From S015-6 sp964479535 (GTDB taxonomy: Bacteria; Desulfobacterota; DSWW01), in assembly GCA_964479535.1 (NCBI GenBank), contig CAYZMM010000020.1, forward strand, positions 31,903 through 95,902: DNA of 64,000 nt, written 5' to 3'. Below the pieces are notes generated by a model that was not told the origin of the DNA, searched no databases, and saw only the letters and a list, made by a program, of their open reading frames with translations. The position numbers were made by a program, and so were the translations under genes. Of this stretch, positions 8,201-16,081 are shown piece after piece. Position 1 is the first letter of the stretch; every line of letters starts with the position of its first letter.

Positions 8201-9425
8201 CGCCGAAGAGGAACCGTGCACCGCGGGCGTGGGCCGTGATTTCGTTGACGACCCTGTCGGCGCCCAGGATCCGGCCCACCAGCTTCCTGCCCGAGCCGGT
8301 GGTTCCACAGCATGTCACCTCGAATTCGGCGCCCGATTCCTTGGCCAGATCGTCGGCGCACCGCAGGAGTCTCTTCATGGCCCGGATCGGGTCTCCCGAG
8401 GTCCTTCTGTAAATGTCGACAAGAACCGTGTCGTCCTCGCCGAGCAGGGCGATCTTGGTGGAGGTGGAGCCTATGTCCATTCCCAGGCTGACCCTGTAGC
8501 AGCCCCGCAGGGGTTCGAGGATGCGCACTTCGTTCTGGTCCTGGTCCACATATTCGCGAAGGGCCTCCTTGTCCGGAAAGACGGAGCGTTCCAGCAGAAG
8601 AGGCGGCCGAACCGGGGAAGCGGGTCTCGGCTCCGGTGAATGGAGGTCCTCGGCGATCAGGGGCGTGCCCACGCCGGTTTCCTCCTCGGCGATCAGAGCG
8701 GCGCCCACGGCGGCCACGAGGTGGGGATGCTCGACGACGAACAGGTCCTGGCCGATCACCTGTTTCAGCCACCGGACGACCTCCCGGTTCAGCGCGACAC
8801 CGCCGATGACCCCGGTTCTGCCGCGTAGCGGCTCGCCCAGCAGGAGGGTGTTCGCGATCGTGAAGGACAGCCCGCGGCAAAGTCCGCACCAGAGTTGCGG
8901 AATCGTATAGCCTTCCTGCTGTCGGTGAATCAGGTCGGATTTTGCGAAGACCGCACACCGGGCCGCGACGGAGGGGGGATCCTCCACGCCCTTGAAGCGG
9001 GCGAACTCGGAGATGCCGATCTCCATACGGCCGGCCTGCTGGTCGAGGAACGAGCCCGTGCCGGCAGCGCAGACGGAATTGGTTCGAAAATCGAGGAGTT
9101 CTCCTTCTTCTCCGACCTTGATGAGGGAGATGCTGCTCGCTCCCAGGTGAAGGATGTTCCGGCAGCTGCCGTCCAGATGGGCGCTGCCTCGAATCATGGA
9201 CTGGACGTCATCGATGCGATGACTTCCGTTCCGGGGAAGGAGTCCGGAGAGAGACCCGGTGACGCCGATGGTGAGGGCCTCGTCTCGGAGGCCCTTTCGA
9301 AAGCGGCGGATCGTCTCGAGGGGTTGACCGTTGTGGGGCCCGAAATGACGGGCCACCAGCCTGTGGGCGGCATCGAGCGCCACCGCCTTGACGTAACAGG
9401 ACCCGATATCGATGCCGACCCGCAT
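5277..9425 (-). CDS. Acyl-CoA dehydratase activase fusion (BadF/BcrA ATPase x2 plus DUF2229/HgdB-like)
   Basis: A 1382-residue fusion. Two ASKHA-type ATPase modules come first: GIDIGSCYVK with NSVCAAGTGSF (Cys near residue 118), and GMDIGSTSTK (near 314) with NYVCAAGTGSF (near 438). Each has the single Cys that helps hold the [4Fe-4S] cluster between subunits in activases of this family. Next is a CDLCPNHC motif (near 597), then a region resembling the 2-hydroxyglutaryl-CoA dehydratase D component, with CNPFSC near 1205 and a Cys-containing VNVSPFTCMPGTI stretch near the C-terminus. Family members drive low-potential electrons by ATP hydrolysis for radical dehydration or aromatic-ring reduction. 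No dehydratase partner gene lies beside it here, so the substrate is open. Confidence 0.9.
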   Translation of the reverse strand: MRVGIDIGSCYVKAVALDAAHRLVARHFGPHNGQPLETIRRFRKGLRDEALTIGVTGSLSGLLPRNGSHRIDDVQSMIRGSAHLDGSCRNILHLGASSISLIKVGEEGELLDFRTNSVCAAGTGSFLDQQAGRMEIGISEFARFKGVEDPPSVAARCAVFAKSDLIHRQQEGYTIPQLWCGLCRGLSFTIANTLLLGEPLRGRTGVIGGVALNREVVRWLKQVIGQDLFVVEHPHLVAAVGAALIAEEETGVGTPLIAEDLHSPEPRPASPVRPPLLLERSVFPDKEALREYVDQDQNEVRILEPLRGCYRVSLGMDIGSTSTKIALLGEDDTVLVDIYRRTSGDPIRAMKRLLRCADDLAKESGAEFEVTCCGTTGSGRKLVGRILGADRVVNEITAHARGARFLFGGEIETIFEIGGQDAKYVHMQGGRVDHVNMNYVCAAGTGSFVEEQANKLGFGIDEIGDRVLGIAPPFTSERCTVFMERDVEKLLREGFSPVDAMAAVLYSVCFNYLTKVVGNRPVTGSKILFQGATAKNKGLVAAFEIILGREIVTSPFCHVTGAIGAAKLAREEVTSSGTASSFRGLDLYTREVRVDYEACDLCPNHCKITRARIEGTEDAPSWGYMCGREPEDGKKKPNRLFEPFEVRRRLFTGGGTLQKERGLETGVILPMALATYAHLPLWRAFFGELGIALNTTRQTSRETTEAGISNATAEFCFPIKILLGHVAQAARSDGALFIPHLIAGEKPRITVKSVFCPYVQAAPSIVRSSEALSDALGDRLLSPVIDFAMPDAVNVRELQAALKPLGIRRGRVARAWREGLRALERYRRECRQEGARILEEIDRTGEKAVVVVGRYYNVYDGGINLEIPRKVSELGYRVVPYEFLPFSEEDLGPFFRNMFWYYGQRILSAARFVRERRNLFLLYLTNFSCGPDSFLLTYVDEIMGGKPSLTLELDEHSADTGYGTRLEAFADLMAEYEETPGEKSRLYVAPASGGLRDKRILLMPMHIGVVPMFAAAFEKHGYRPLMLPEITPEQFELGRKHTRGSECLPAHLTTGSLLHALEEHDLRPQDTALFMPTSDGPCRFGQYVSLHRIVLNKLGFEDLAIVSPSAHNAYMGLEDDLRKDLWKAILVGDLLLKLYCRVAPFERNAGETRRELESITGDSARAFRDGADFTKVLENAAAGFSRIGKLDVARPLIGIVGEIFVRCNPFSCDRVVDRIIEAGAEPWLAPMSEWILFTSFIHRYEARKTRDLVEMLRSYLGNSFLSRLEHRAYDAAGDLLEARREPPMADMVERGREYLPLEFNSEAILSAGRASLFIDRDRADMIVNVSPFTCMPGTITGAIFRQMSNRKGTPIVNMVYDGTAGVNERIATFLQNLKKRTC

Positions 9426-9466
9426 GCAGAGCGCCCCCGGTCAATGCGTTTTCTGAGGAATGTACT

Positions 9467-9495
9467 ATGTAATTGGATTGTCCAGGGACAGTCAA
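9467..9495 (-). promoter_or_regulatory. Putative promoter of the activase fusion gene
   Basis: Reading leftward, TTGACT (9490-9495), a 17-bp spacer and TTACAT (9467-9472) precede the start at 9425. A small perfect palindrome TGTCC-AG-GGACA (9479-9490) overlaps the -35/spacer and could be an operator. The -10 match is only partial. Confidence 0.4.
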
Positions 9496-9506
9496 GGATG
9501 GGTGAA

Positions 9507-9630
9507 GAAAAGGACAAAGGTGAAAGGACAAAGGGCAAAGGGCAAAGGATATTGCGAGGGGCATGGGTTGGCCGGGTCGGAGCGCAGCGGAGAGGGTGCG
9601 TCCTTGCCGCGACGCGGCAATCTCCTGGCT
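9507..9630. repeat. Heptamer tract plus ATTGCGAGG element
   Basis: The 321-bp gap between the activase and HD-GYP genes (9426-9746) has no gene. It holds a run of GGACAAAG/GGCAAAG heptamers (9514-9549) directly followed by ATTGCGAGG (9551-9559) and its partner CGCGGCAATCTCC (9614-9626). The remainder to 9746 is unremarkable sequence. Confidence 0.65.
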
Positions 9631-9746
9631 TCGTTGGAGGGATGCCGAGAGGCCGGGGGTGCTTCGCCTGCGGTTCGCAATATTCCTGGTTCAGGAGACG
9701 CGGAGCCGGAGCCGAAGAGAACCGAGACGGAACAGCGCCATCGCAC

Positions 9747-10868
9747 TCATAGGACCACCTCGGGGAGTTCCATCTCGCCTTTGTTGAAGGCGGCCAGGAA
9801 GGCCTTGACCACCCGGGGGTCGAACTCCGTGCCCGATCCCTTGGTGATGATCGACCTCGCCTCGTAGGGGGACATGGCCTTTCGGTAGGGGCGGTCGCTC
9901 GTCAGAGAATCGTAGACGTCCGCAACAGCGATGATGCGGGCCTCCAGGGGGATCTCGTCTCCGGTCTTGTCGTGATACCCGGAGCCGTCGAACCTGTCGT
10001 GGTGGGCCAAAATAATCGGGATGATCCGCCGGAGTGCGCCGCCTGCAGGTTCGAGCATGGAAGCGCTCTTCTCCACGTGCTTCTTCATCTCCACGTACTC
10101 GTCCTGAGACAGGCGTGCCGCCTTGTAGAGAAGCTGCCGGCTGGTGTCGAGCTTCCCGATGTCGTGCAGCAGGGATGCAGCGCGCACGTCCTCGATTCGT
10201 TCCGGGCCGAGCCGCAGGTAGGCCGCGATTCGGGTCGCATAGATGGAGACCCGGTAGGAGTGGTTTTCCGTGTATTTGTCCTTGGACACGAACTGCCGGA
10301 GGATGTGCAGGAGGCCGTGATACGTGTCCCGCAACTCCTTGAGCCGGGTCCTGCTCGTTTCGTGAAGTGTTCCCATGGCATATGCGGTGACCACGAGAAT
10401 GCCGGCCCAGGCGGTGATGTCGTACCATCGTCCCTGGGCGAACTGCGTCTCTACGGCGGTGTTGAAGATCCTCGTGTTGAAATGCGCGAGGAGCCCGACC
10501 AGAAAGACACTGGCAAAGGCGGTCAGGGTGGCGTGGCGCCGCCCGTAGAAATAGGCGGAAAACAGGGTGGGCAGGGTATACAGACCGAGGAGCATGCGGT
10601 GGCCGGTCATCAGGTAGTTCATCACCCCGGCGATGCTCAGCAGAGAGAGGACGAGCCAGAGCTCCTTGTTGACTTCGGCCAGCCGGTCGAGCACCGAGGA
10701 GCCCAAGGACTTGACTCCGCCTTTGCCGGAGGGGCGCTCCTCTTCCGGGGCCAGGGCCAGGTCGTCCGAGAGGTCCGGATAGTCGAAATCGCCGGTATCC
10801 TCACCCGGGTGTATCGCCTGCAATGCGAGGTGCTCCTCCCTGGTCTCTTCTTTGCGTGCCGGCTCCAT
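9747..10868 (-). CDS. HD-GYP domain protein with N-terminal membrane region (c-di-GMP phosphodiesterase)
   Basis: 373 residues. After an acidic cytosolic N-terminus come several hydrophobic segments (about residues 75-175, e.g. LWLVLSLLSIAGVMNYLMTG, ITAWAGILVVTAYAMG). Then an HD-GYP domain: ENHSYRVSIYATRIA, the metal-binding LLHDIGKLD, and HHDRFDGSGYHD, where the GYP triad reads GYH. Such domains usually hydrolyse cyclic-di-GMP or act as effectors; the metal-binding HD is kept. The gene is divergent from a hybrid histidine kinase, suggesting a shared signalling circuit. Confidence 0.88.
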   Translation of the reverse strand: MEPARKEETREEHLALQAIHPGEDTGDFDYPDLSDDLALAPEEERPSGKGGVKSLGSSVLDRLAEVNKELWLVLSLLSIAGVMNYLMTGHRMLLGLYTLPTLFSAYFYGRRHATLTAFASVFLVGLLAHFNTRIFNTAVETQFAQGRWYDITAWAGILVVTAYAMGTLHETSRTRLKELRDTYHGLLHILRQFVSKDKYTENHSYRVSIYATRIAAYLRLGPERIEDVRAASLLHDIGKLDTSRQLLYKAARLSQDEYVEMKKHVEKSASMLEPAGGALRRIIPIILAHHDRFDGSGYHDKTGDEIPLEARIIAVADVYDSLTSDRPYRKAMSPYEARSIITKGSGTEFDPRVVKAFLAAFNKGEMELPEVVL

Positions 10869-11016
10869 GCCTGCCCCCTCATGGGTTTGAACCCTCGTAC
10901 CGATCTCTTTCTAGTCTTCGACCGGAAGGAAAGAAATCTGTAGAAGTAATCTTTTCGACAAAAAGATCCGATCTCAGATCTCAGGGAGCCCTAGTCACGC
11001 ATCCACCTCCGGGTCA

Positions 11017-13062
11017 TTGGACATGAACGATCGAGGACCGTCCCGAACGCGCATTCTGGTGGCGGACGATGAGCAGCTGGTCTTGGATTTTCACCGGCAC
11101 ATCCTCTGCGGTGATCCGGGTTCGAAGGTCTCCCCGGCCATGACCTTCGATGTGGCCTGCTGTGAACAGGCGGAGGAGGCGGTCCGTGCGGTCCGTGAGG
11201 CCACGGAGAGCGGAGAGCCCTTCGCCGTCGTCTTTCTGGACGTTTGCATGCCGCCCGGGCCGGATGGGATATGGGCGGCAGAGGAGATCCGGAAGCTGGA
11301 CCCCCACACCCAGATCATCCTGATGACGGGCAACGCGGATGTGGACCCGATGGAGGTGGCCGAACGCGCACCCCCGCCGGAAAAGCTGCTCTACGTCCGC
11401 AAGCCTTTCCACCCCCAGGAGATCCGGCAGTTCGCCTCGGCCCTGAGCGCGAAATGGGAAGCGGAGCGCAAGCTGGAGCGGATTCACGTGCAGCTGGAGA
11501 CCCTGGTCGAGGAACGGACCCGGCAGCTTCAGGAGGCGTACGAGGACCTGAAGAAGCTGGATCACATGAAGGACGAGTTCCTCTCTTCGGTTTCCCACGA
11601 GCTGCGGACGCCCCTGACCTCGATCCGCTCCTTCTCGGAAATCCTGCTGAGCTACGACGAGGTGGACGCACCGGAGCGGCAGGAGTTCCTGGAGATCATC
11701 AACGCCGAGAGTGAGCGGCTCACGCGACTGATCAACGATCTGCTCGACCTGTCCCGGATCGAATCGGGCAAGATGGTCTGGCACGACGACCTCCTTTCCC
11801 TGGCCGAGGTGGTCGGCGACGCGGCGAGGGCCCAGCGGTGTGCCCTGGAAGAGAAGTCCCTGCGGCTGGTCCTCGACATCCCCGCCGATCTGCCCTTCGT
11901 TTTCGCGGACCGGGACAGGATTCAACAGGTGATCACCAACATCCTGGGCAATGCGATCAAGTTCTCCTTCGACGGTGGAGAGATCCGAGTCGGGGCGGAG
12001 GTCTTCGAAGGGAAACGGTCCCGCGAGGCATCGGAGTGGATCAAGGTGAGCGTGTCGGACCAGGGGGTGGGGATCGACGAGAAGGATCGGGCGCTCATCT
12101 TCGACAAGTTCCGCCAGGGTTTGAGGGACCATCTGACCGAGAAGCCCCAGGGGACGGGACTGGGCCTGCCGATCTGCAAGGAGATCGTTGCCTATTACGA
12201 TGGAAACCTCTGGGTGGAGGGCCGGAAGGCAGAAGGAAGCACCTTCTGCTTCACCCTGCCGGCGGTGGCGGGATACACCGGGTCGACGGGGGAGCGCGAG
12301 GCCATCCGGGACCTTTCGGAAGGCAAGGGGAAAAAGACGGTCCTCCTGGTGGAAGACAACCGCAACATGCGCAAGCTCCTGCGCTATCAGTTCCAGCGCT
12401 GGGGCCACAGGGTTCTGGAGGCGGCTTCGGGGAACGAGGCCCTGGAGATCGTTCACCGTGCCCATGTGGATCTGATCACCCTGGACCTGATGATGCCCAC
12501 CATGAGCGGCTACGACCTGCTCGGGATGCTTACGGACGATCCGATCACAAAGGAGATCCCCGTTCTGATCATCTCGGTGGTGGAAGACAGGGAAAAGGGC
12601 ATCCTTCTGGGCGCGAGCGACTACCTGATCAAGCCCTTCCGGCAGGAAGAGCTCGTCGAGAAGATCCAGGCCCTTCTCGGCGAGGAGAAGCGCTCCATCC
12701 TGGTGGTGGACGACGACCCGGCCGTGTCGGAGTCACTGCGCATGCAACTGGAGGAAAGGGGCTTCCAGGTGGAGGTGGCGTACGACGGGGATGAAGCCGT
12801 TGCCTCGCTGGGGCTCAGAGCCCCTGACCTCGTCATCCTCGATGTCGTCATGCCCGGCCGGAACGGGTACGAGGTCCTCCGCTGGATCCGCAACGACCCG
12901 AAGACCTCCGACCTTCCGGTCATGATCCTCACCGGTCATCCCATTGAAAGGGAACACGAGGAACTGCTTCACCTGGGGGCGGACGCCCACTTCAAGAAGG
13001 CCGAAGGGCTGGCCGCTCTCTGCGAGAAGGTGGATTCCGTCCTCCGGCCCGCACCCCACTGA
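11017..13062 (+). CDS. Hybrid sensor histidine kinase: REC-HK-REC-REC
   Basis: 681 residues with no membrane segment, so a cytosolic phosphorelay hub. Order: receiver 1 (VVFLDVCMP, phospho-Asp near residue 75); coiled linker; HisKA with SVSHELRTPLT (His near 194); HATPase (ITNILGNAIKFS, DQGVGIDEKD, GTGLGLPICKEI); receiver 2 (ITLDLMMP, Asp near 489); receiver 3 (VILDVVMP, Asp near 609). All three Asp and the His are present. Receiver 3 ends with FKKAEG, so its conserved Lys is kept but the following Pro is lost. It has no separate sensor domain; input probably comes through receiver 1. The HD-GYP gene across the divergent promoter region is a plausible partner. Confidence 0.92.
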   Translation: MDMNDRGPSRTRILVADDEQLVLDFHRHILCGDPGSKVSPAMTFDVACCEQAEEAVRAVREATESGEPFAVVFLDVCMPPGPDGIWAAEEIRKLDPHTQIILMTGNADVDPMEVAERAPPPEKLLYVRKPFHPQEIRQFASALSAKWEAERKLERIHVQLETLVEERTRQLQEAYEDLKKLDHMKDEFLSSVSHELRTPLTSIRSFSEILLSYDEVDAPERQEFLEIINAESERLTRLINDLLDLSRIESGKMVWHDDLLSLAEVVGDAARAQRCALEEKSLRLVLDIPADLPFVFADRDRIQQVITNILGNAIKFSFDGGEIRVGAEVFEGKRSREASEWIKVSVSDQGVGIDEKDRALIFDKFRQGLRDHLTEKPQGTGLGLPICKEIVAYYDGNLWVEGRKAEGSTFCFTLPAVAGYTGSTGEREAIRDLSEGKGKKTVLLVEDNRNMRKLLRYQFQRWGHRVLEAASGNEALEIVHRAHVDLITLDLMMPTMSGYDLLGMLTDDPITKEIPVLIISVVEDREKGILLGASDYLIKPFRQEELVEKIQALLGEEKRSILVVDDDPAVSESLRMQLEERGFQVEVAYDGDEAVASLGLRAPDLVILDVVMPGRNGYEVLRWIRNDPKTSDLPVMILTGHPIEREHEELLHLGADAHFKKAEGLAALCEKVDSVLRPAPH

Positions 13063-13094
13063 TTTCCTTTTCTCCCGAATCCGGAAAGAAATGC

Positions 13095-13150
13095 TTGACA
13101 GGAGTCCGACATATTTGCTATAAAGGAAACGAATAATACGGAATTCGTTT
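13095..13150 (+). promoter_or_regulatory. Promoter and 24-bp palindromic operator of the tetR-export operon
   Basis: TTGACA (13095-13100), an 18-bp spacer and TATAAA (13119-13124) form a near-consensus promoter. Directly downstream sits a perfect inverted repeat, AAACGAAT (13127-13134), 8-bp spacer, ATTCGTTT (13143-13150), covering the expected transcription start. This is a strong candidate operator for the TetR protein whose gene begins 30 bp further on. Confidence 0.75.
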
Positions 13151-13180
13151 TTTATTGTAAATATGTGGAGGACCCGGACG

Positions 13181-13846
13181 ATGACGAAGATCGAGAGGGG
13201 CCGGCCTTCGCGTACCGAGAAGACCCGAAGGAGGATCATCGCACACGCGGATCGCGTCTTCCGGGAGCGGGGGTTTCGCAAGGTCACCGTCGAGGAGCTG
13301 TGCGCCGACCTCGGCATGAGCAAGCGAACCTTTTACCGATACTTCCCGGATCGGGATGCCCTTGTGATCGCCGTAGTGGTTGAGGGGATCGAAGAGCACG
13401 TGCCGGCCATCCTGGAGAACCTCACATCCGCGGGGCCGGTGGATGCCATCCTCAGGAGACACTTCGATCTTCTGATCCACAACGTCCTCAGGAATGTTTC
13501 CACCCAGCTCATGGTGGACATTCAAGTGCTCATGCCCGAGCTCTGGGACAGAATCGATCAATTCCGATCCGGGGCCGTGGGGATCATTACAGAGCTGCTC
13601 CGCCGCGGACAGCAGGAAGGCACGATCCGCCCCGGCATCGACCCGACGGTGGCAGGCAAATTGATCCAGGGGATTCTCACCCACGTGGCCCACCCGCGCT
13701 TCATGGCGGAGCAGGGCCTGAGCTTCGACCAGTTCATCGCGACCTTCAAGGACCTGCTCCTGCAGGGGGTGCTGGTGCCGAGGGATTCCCGCATGCGCGG
13801 GAATGAAGGGAAAAGAAGAGGAGTTCGAAAATGGGAATGCGTTTGA
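13181..13846 (+). CDS. TetR-family regulator of the export operon
   Basis: 221 residues from ATG 13181, chosen because GGAGG lies 9 bp upstream; an ATG at 13163 would overlap that ribosome site. The HTH is typical (RRRIIAHADRVFRERGFRKVTVEELCADLGMSKRTFYRYF). The last about 20 codons, VPRDSRMRGNEGKRRG onward, are encoded by an ATTCCCGC/GCGGGAAT hairpin repeat, so the tail is not native to the family. The end overlaps the TolC-type gene by 16 bp. The regulator-HlyD-ATPase-permease arrangement matches E. coli CecR(YbiH)-YbhGFSR. Confidence 0.88.
   Translation: MTKIERGRPSRTEKTRRRIIAHADRVFRERGFRKVTVEELCADLGMSKRTFYRYFPDRDALVIAVVVEGIEEHVPAILENLTSAGPVDAILRRHFDLLIHNVLRNVSTQLMVDIQVLMPELWDRIDQFRSGAVGIITELLRRGQQEGTIRPGIDPTVAGKLIQGILTHVAHPRFMAEQGLSFDQFIATFKDLLLQGVLVPRDSRMRGNEGKRRGVRKWECV
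13785..13804. repeat. ATTCCCGC/GCGGGAAT hairpin inside the tetR 3' end
   Basis: Perfect 8-bp arms around ATGC. It is one of at least six copies in the window and lies within the coding region of the TetR gene, contributing its C-terminal residues. Confidence 0.8.
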
Positions 13847-15204
13847 CAAGGCGATATTCATACCCGGCCCTGTTGGTGCTGGCCGGATTCCTGGTTTCGG
13901 TGACGGGGGCCCGGGCGGACGAGCCGCTCAAGTGGTCGGTCAGGGAAGCGATCGGCTACGCGCTGACGAACAGCCCGGACGTGGCGGTTGCCCACAGCAG
14001 GATCGAGGAGAGGGAAGAGGCGAAGAAGGAGGTCTTCTCCGGCTTCCTTCCCGACCTCACGATCGATGCGGGCTACCAGTACCTGGACAACATCCCCCGT
14101 ATCGAAACGGACATCCGGGTGGACGCGCCTGTCCCCGGCGTTTCCCCCATCTCGATTCAGGACTCGAGGGAGATCGGTGCAAACGACAACTGGCTCGCCC
14201 GGTTGAGCCTGAACCAGGTTCTCTTCGAATCGGGGAGGGTGTACTACGCGCATCGGGCTGCGGACAAACAGGTCGAATCGTCCCGTCACGAAGAAGAGAC
14301 GGTGAAGCTCGGGGTGGCCCAGAAGACGGCGCAGGCGTACCTGTCGGTGCTGATCGCCGAGGCGGTCTCAGGCGTCCAGCGTGAGGCCCTGGCCACGGCC
14401 AAGGCGCATCTCGAACAGGTCCGGAACCGCTACGATGCCGGGGTGGCCAACCGGCTCGAGCTGCTGCGTGCCCAGGTCGAGGTGTCGAATGTGGAGCCGA
14501 GGGTGATCGATGCCGAACAGGGCATCGAGACGGCGCTCATCCTGCTGCGCAGGGCGACGGGTCTGGGCCGTGACGTGGAAATCGAGCTGACCGACTCGCT
14601 CGAGGCCCGGGTCGAGGCCATCGATGAAGACCGGGAGCTCGAGCGTGCCCGCGCCCGGCGCCCGGAGTTCAAGGTGCTCGAACTGAACCGGTCCGCCACC
14701 GAGGACCTCGCCCTGTCCAGGCGGGGGGGCATGCTTCCGGTCATGCAGCTGACCAGCAGCATCGGCTATGAGAAACCCTACTTCGCCGTGAACGAGTGGG
14801 AGAAGATCTTCACGATCGGCGTCGGAATCCAGGTCCCCCTCTTCGACGGGCTGGAATCGTATCGGGCCATGCGCCGTGCCCGGGCCGCCGCAGAGACCAT
14901 CGCCCTCGCATCGGTGCAGACCCACGCGAACGTCCGGACAGAGGTAAGAACCGCGGTGCTGGCCCTCCGGGAGGCGGCGGTACGGATGAAGACCACCCGG
15001 GAGAATCAGGACCGGGCCAACCAGATGCTCGAGATCTCCGAGCACAGCTACAAGGCAGGGGCCGCCACGAACGTGGAGGTCATCGACGCGCAGCTCGCGG
15101 CCACGACGGCCAGGCTGGAGCACCTGAAGGCCCTGTTCGACTACCGGAACGCGCAGATCCACCTAGCGGCCGCCACCGGGGATCTTGCATCGATCGGGAG
15201 GTGA
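13831..15204 (+). CDS. TolC-family outer membrane efflux channel
   Basis: 457 residues with a cleavable signal (LLVLAGFLVSVTGARADE). The mature part shows the two long helical repeats of the TolC/OEP family: AIGYALTNSPDVAVAHSRIEE opens the first, VRNRYDAGVANRLELLRAQVE ends its hairpin, and SEHSYKAGAATNVEVIDAQLA is the matching motif in the second half. No lipobox. It is the outer membrane part of the exporter encoded by the next five genes, and it is 4 bp upstream of the adaptor gene. Confidence 0.9.
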   Translation: MGMRLTRRYSYPALLVLAGFLVSVTGARADEPLKWSVREAIGYALTNSPDVAVAHSRIEEREEAKKEVFSGFLPDLTIDAGYQYLDNIPRIETDIRVDAPVPGVSPISIQDSREIGANDNWLARLSLNQVLFESGRVYYAHRAADKQVESSRHEEETVKLGVAQKTAQAYLSVLIAEAVSGVQREALATAKAHLEQVRNRYDAGVANRLELLRAQVEVSNVEPRVIDAEQGIETALILLRRATGLGRDVEIELTDSLEARVEAIDEDRELERARARRPEFKVLELNRSATEDLALSRRGGMLPVMQLTSSIGYEKPYFAVNEWEKIFTIGVGIQVPLFDGLESYRAMRRARAAAETIALASVQTHANVRTEVRTAVLALREAAVRMKTTRENQDRANQMLEISEHSYKAGAATNVEVIDAQLAATTARLEHLKALFDYRNAQIHLAAATGDLASIGR

Positions 15205-15208
15205 GAAG

Positions 15209-16081
15209 ATGGCGAGACGGATCATTCCCCTCATCGTGAGTCTGAGCCTGGTGGGCTTCTTCGGGTACCGTTTCTGGCAGGAACGAAAGGCCCGCCAGGA
15301 GGATGAATCCTTCTACGGTACCGTAGAGGCGGTGGAGGTGCTGGTGAGTGCGCAGGTGACGGGCCGGATTACCGGTCTCGACGCCGAAGAGGGCGAACGG
15401 GTCGAAGAGGGCCGGCTCCTGGCGGCCATCGACGACCGGCTCTATGGTGCTCAGGTCGAACAGGCGCGCAGGGCCGTGGCCGCAGCCAAAAGCCGTTCCG
15501 CCGTCGTGAAGGCGAACCTGGAGGGCGTATACATCAACCTCGCACGAATCCGGAGGCTGGTTTCCACAGGTTCGGCCACGGAGATGCAACTGGACGACGC
15601 GGAGACCCGGGAGTCCGTCCTTCTGGCGGAACAGGAGGTCGTGGAAGCCCAGGTGGTGCAGGCGGAGGCTGCCCTGCGCCTTGCCGAGACCCAGCTTTCC
15701 TACACGCGCGTGCACGCCCCGATCAGCGGTACGGTCATCCGTCGGGACGTGGAGCCGGGGGAGACCGTGCTCCCGGGATCGGCCCTGATGACCCTGGCCG
15801 ACCTGTCCACCATGGAGGTGAAGGTCTACGTGCCGGGGCCCATGCTCGGAAAGATCCGGCTCGGCCAGCGGGTGGACGTGGTCACGGACAGCTATCCGGA
15901 CCGACGGTTCAGAGGCGCGGTGGCGACGATTGCGGACGAGGCGGAATTCACGCCGAAGAACGTGCAGACCCGTGACGAGCGGGTACGGCTCGTCTACCAG
16001 GTCAAGTTGCGCGTTCCGAACCCGGACCGGGTTCTCAAGACCGGGATGCCCGTGGACGCCTGGTTCGTGCAGGAGGACTGA
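15209..16081 (+). CDS. HlyD-family periplasmic adaptor (YbhG-like)
   Basis: 290 residues from ATG 15209, with GGAGG 6 bp upstream. One N-terminal membrane anchor (IIPLIVSLSLVGFFGYRFW) precedes a biotinyl-lipoyl half (VEVLVSAQVTGRITGL), a helical hairpin (VEQARRAVAAAKS to AALRLAETQLSY) and the second lipoyl half (VHAPISGTVIRRDVEPGE), then a beta-barrel domain. It links the inner membrane ABC-2 transporter to the TolC-like channel. Its stop overlaps the ATPase start (TGATG). Confidence 0.9.
   Translation: MARRIIPLIVSLSLVGFFGYRFWQERKARQEDESFYGTVEAVEVLVSAQVTGRITGLDAEEGERVEEGRLLAAIDDRLYGAQVEQARRAVAAAKSRSAVVKANLEGVYINLARIRRLVSTGSATEMQLDDAETRESVLLAEQEVVEAQVVQAEAALRLAETQLSYTRVHAPISGTVIRRDVEPGETVLPGSALMTLADLSTMEVKVYVPGPMLGKIRLGQRVDVVTDSYPDRRFRGAVATIADEAEFTPKNVQTRDERVRLVYQVKLRVPNPDRVLKTGMPVDAWFVQED

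Noticed and set aside
5616..8639. A 1007-codon open frame on the plus strand opposite the activase fusion
   Set aside because: It is an antisense shadow in GC-rich DNA: low-complexity Gly/Arg/Val/His-rich translation, no domain motifs, and the opposite strand has a fully motif-supported gene.
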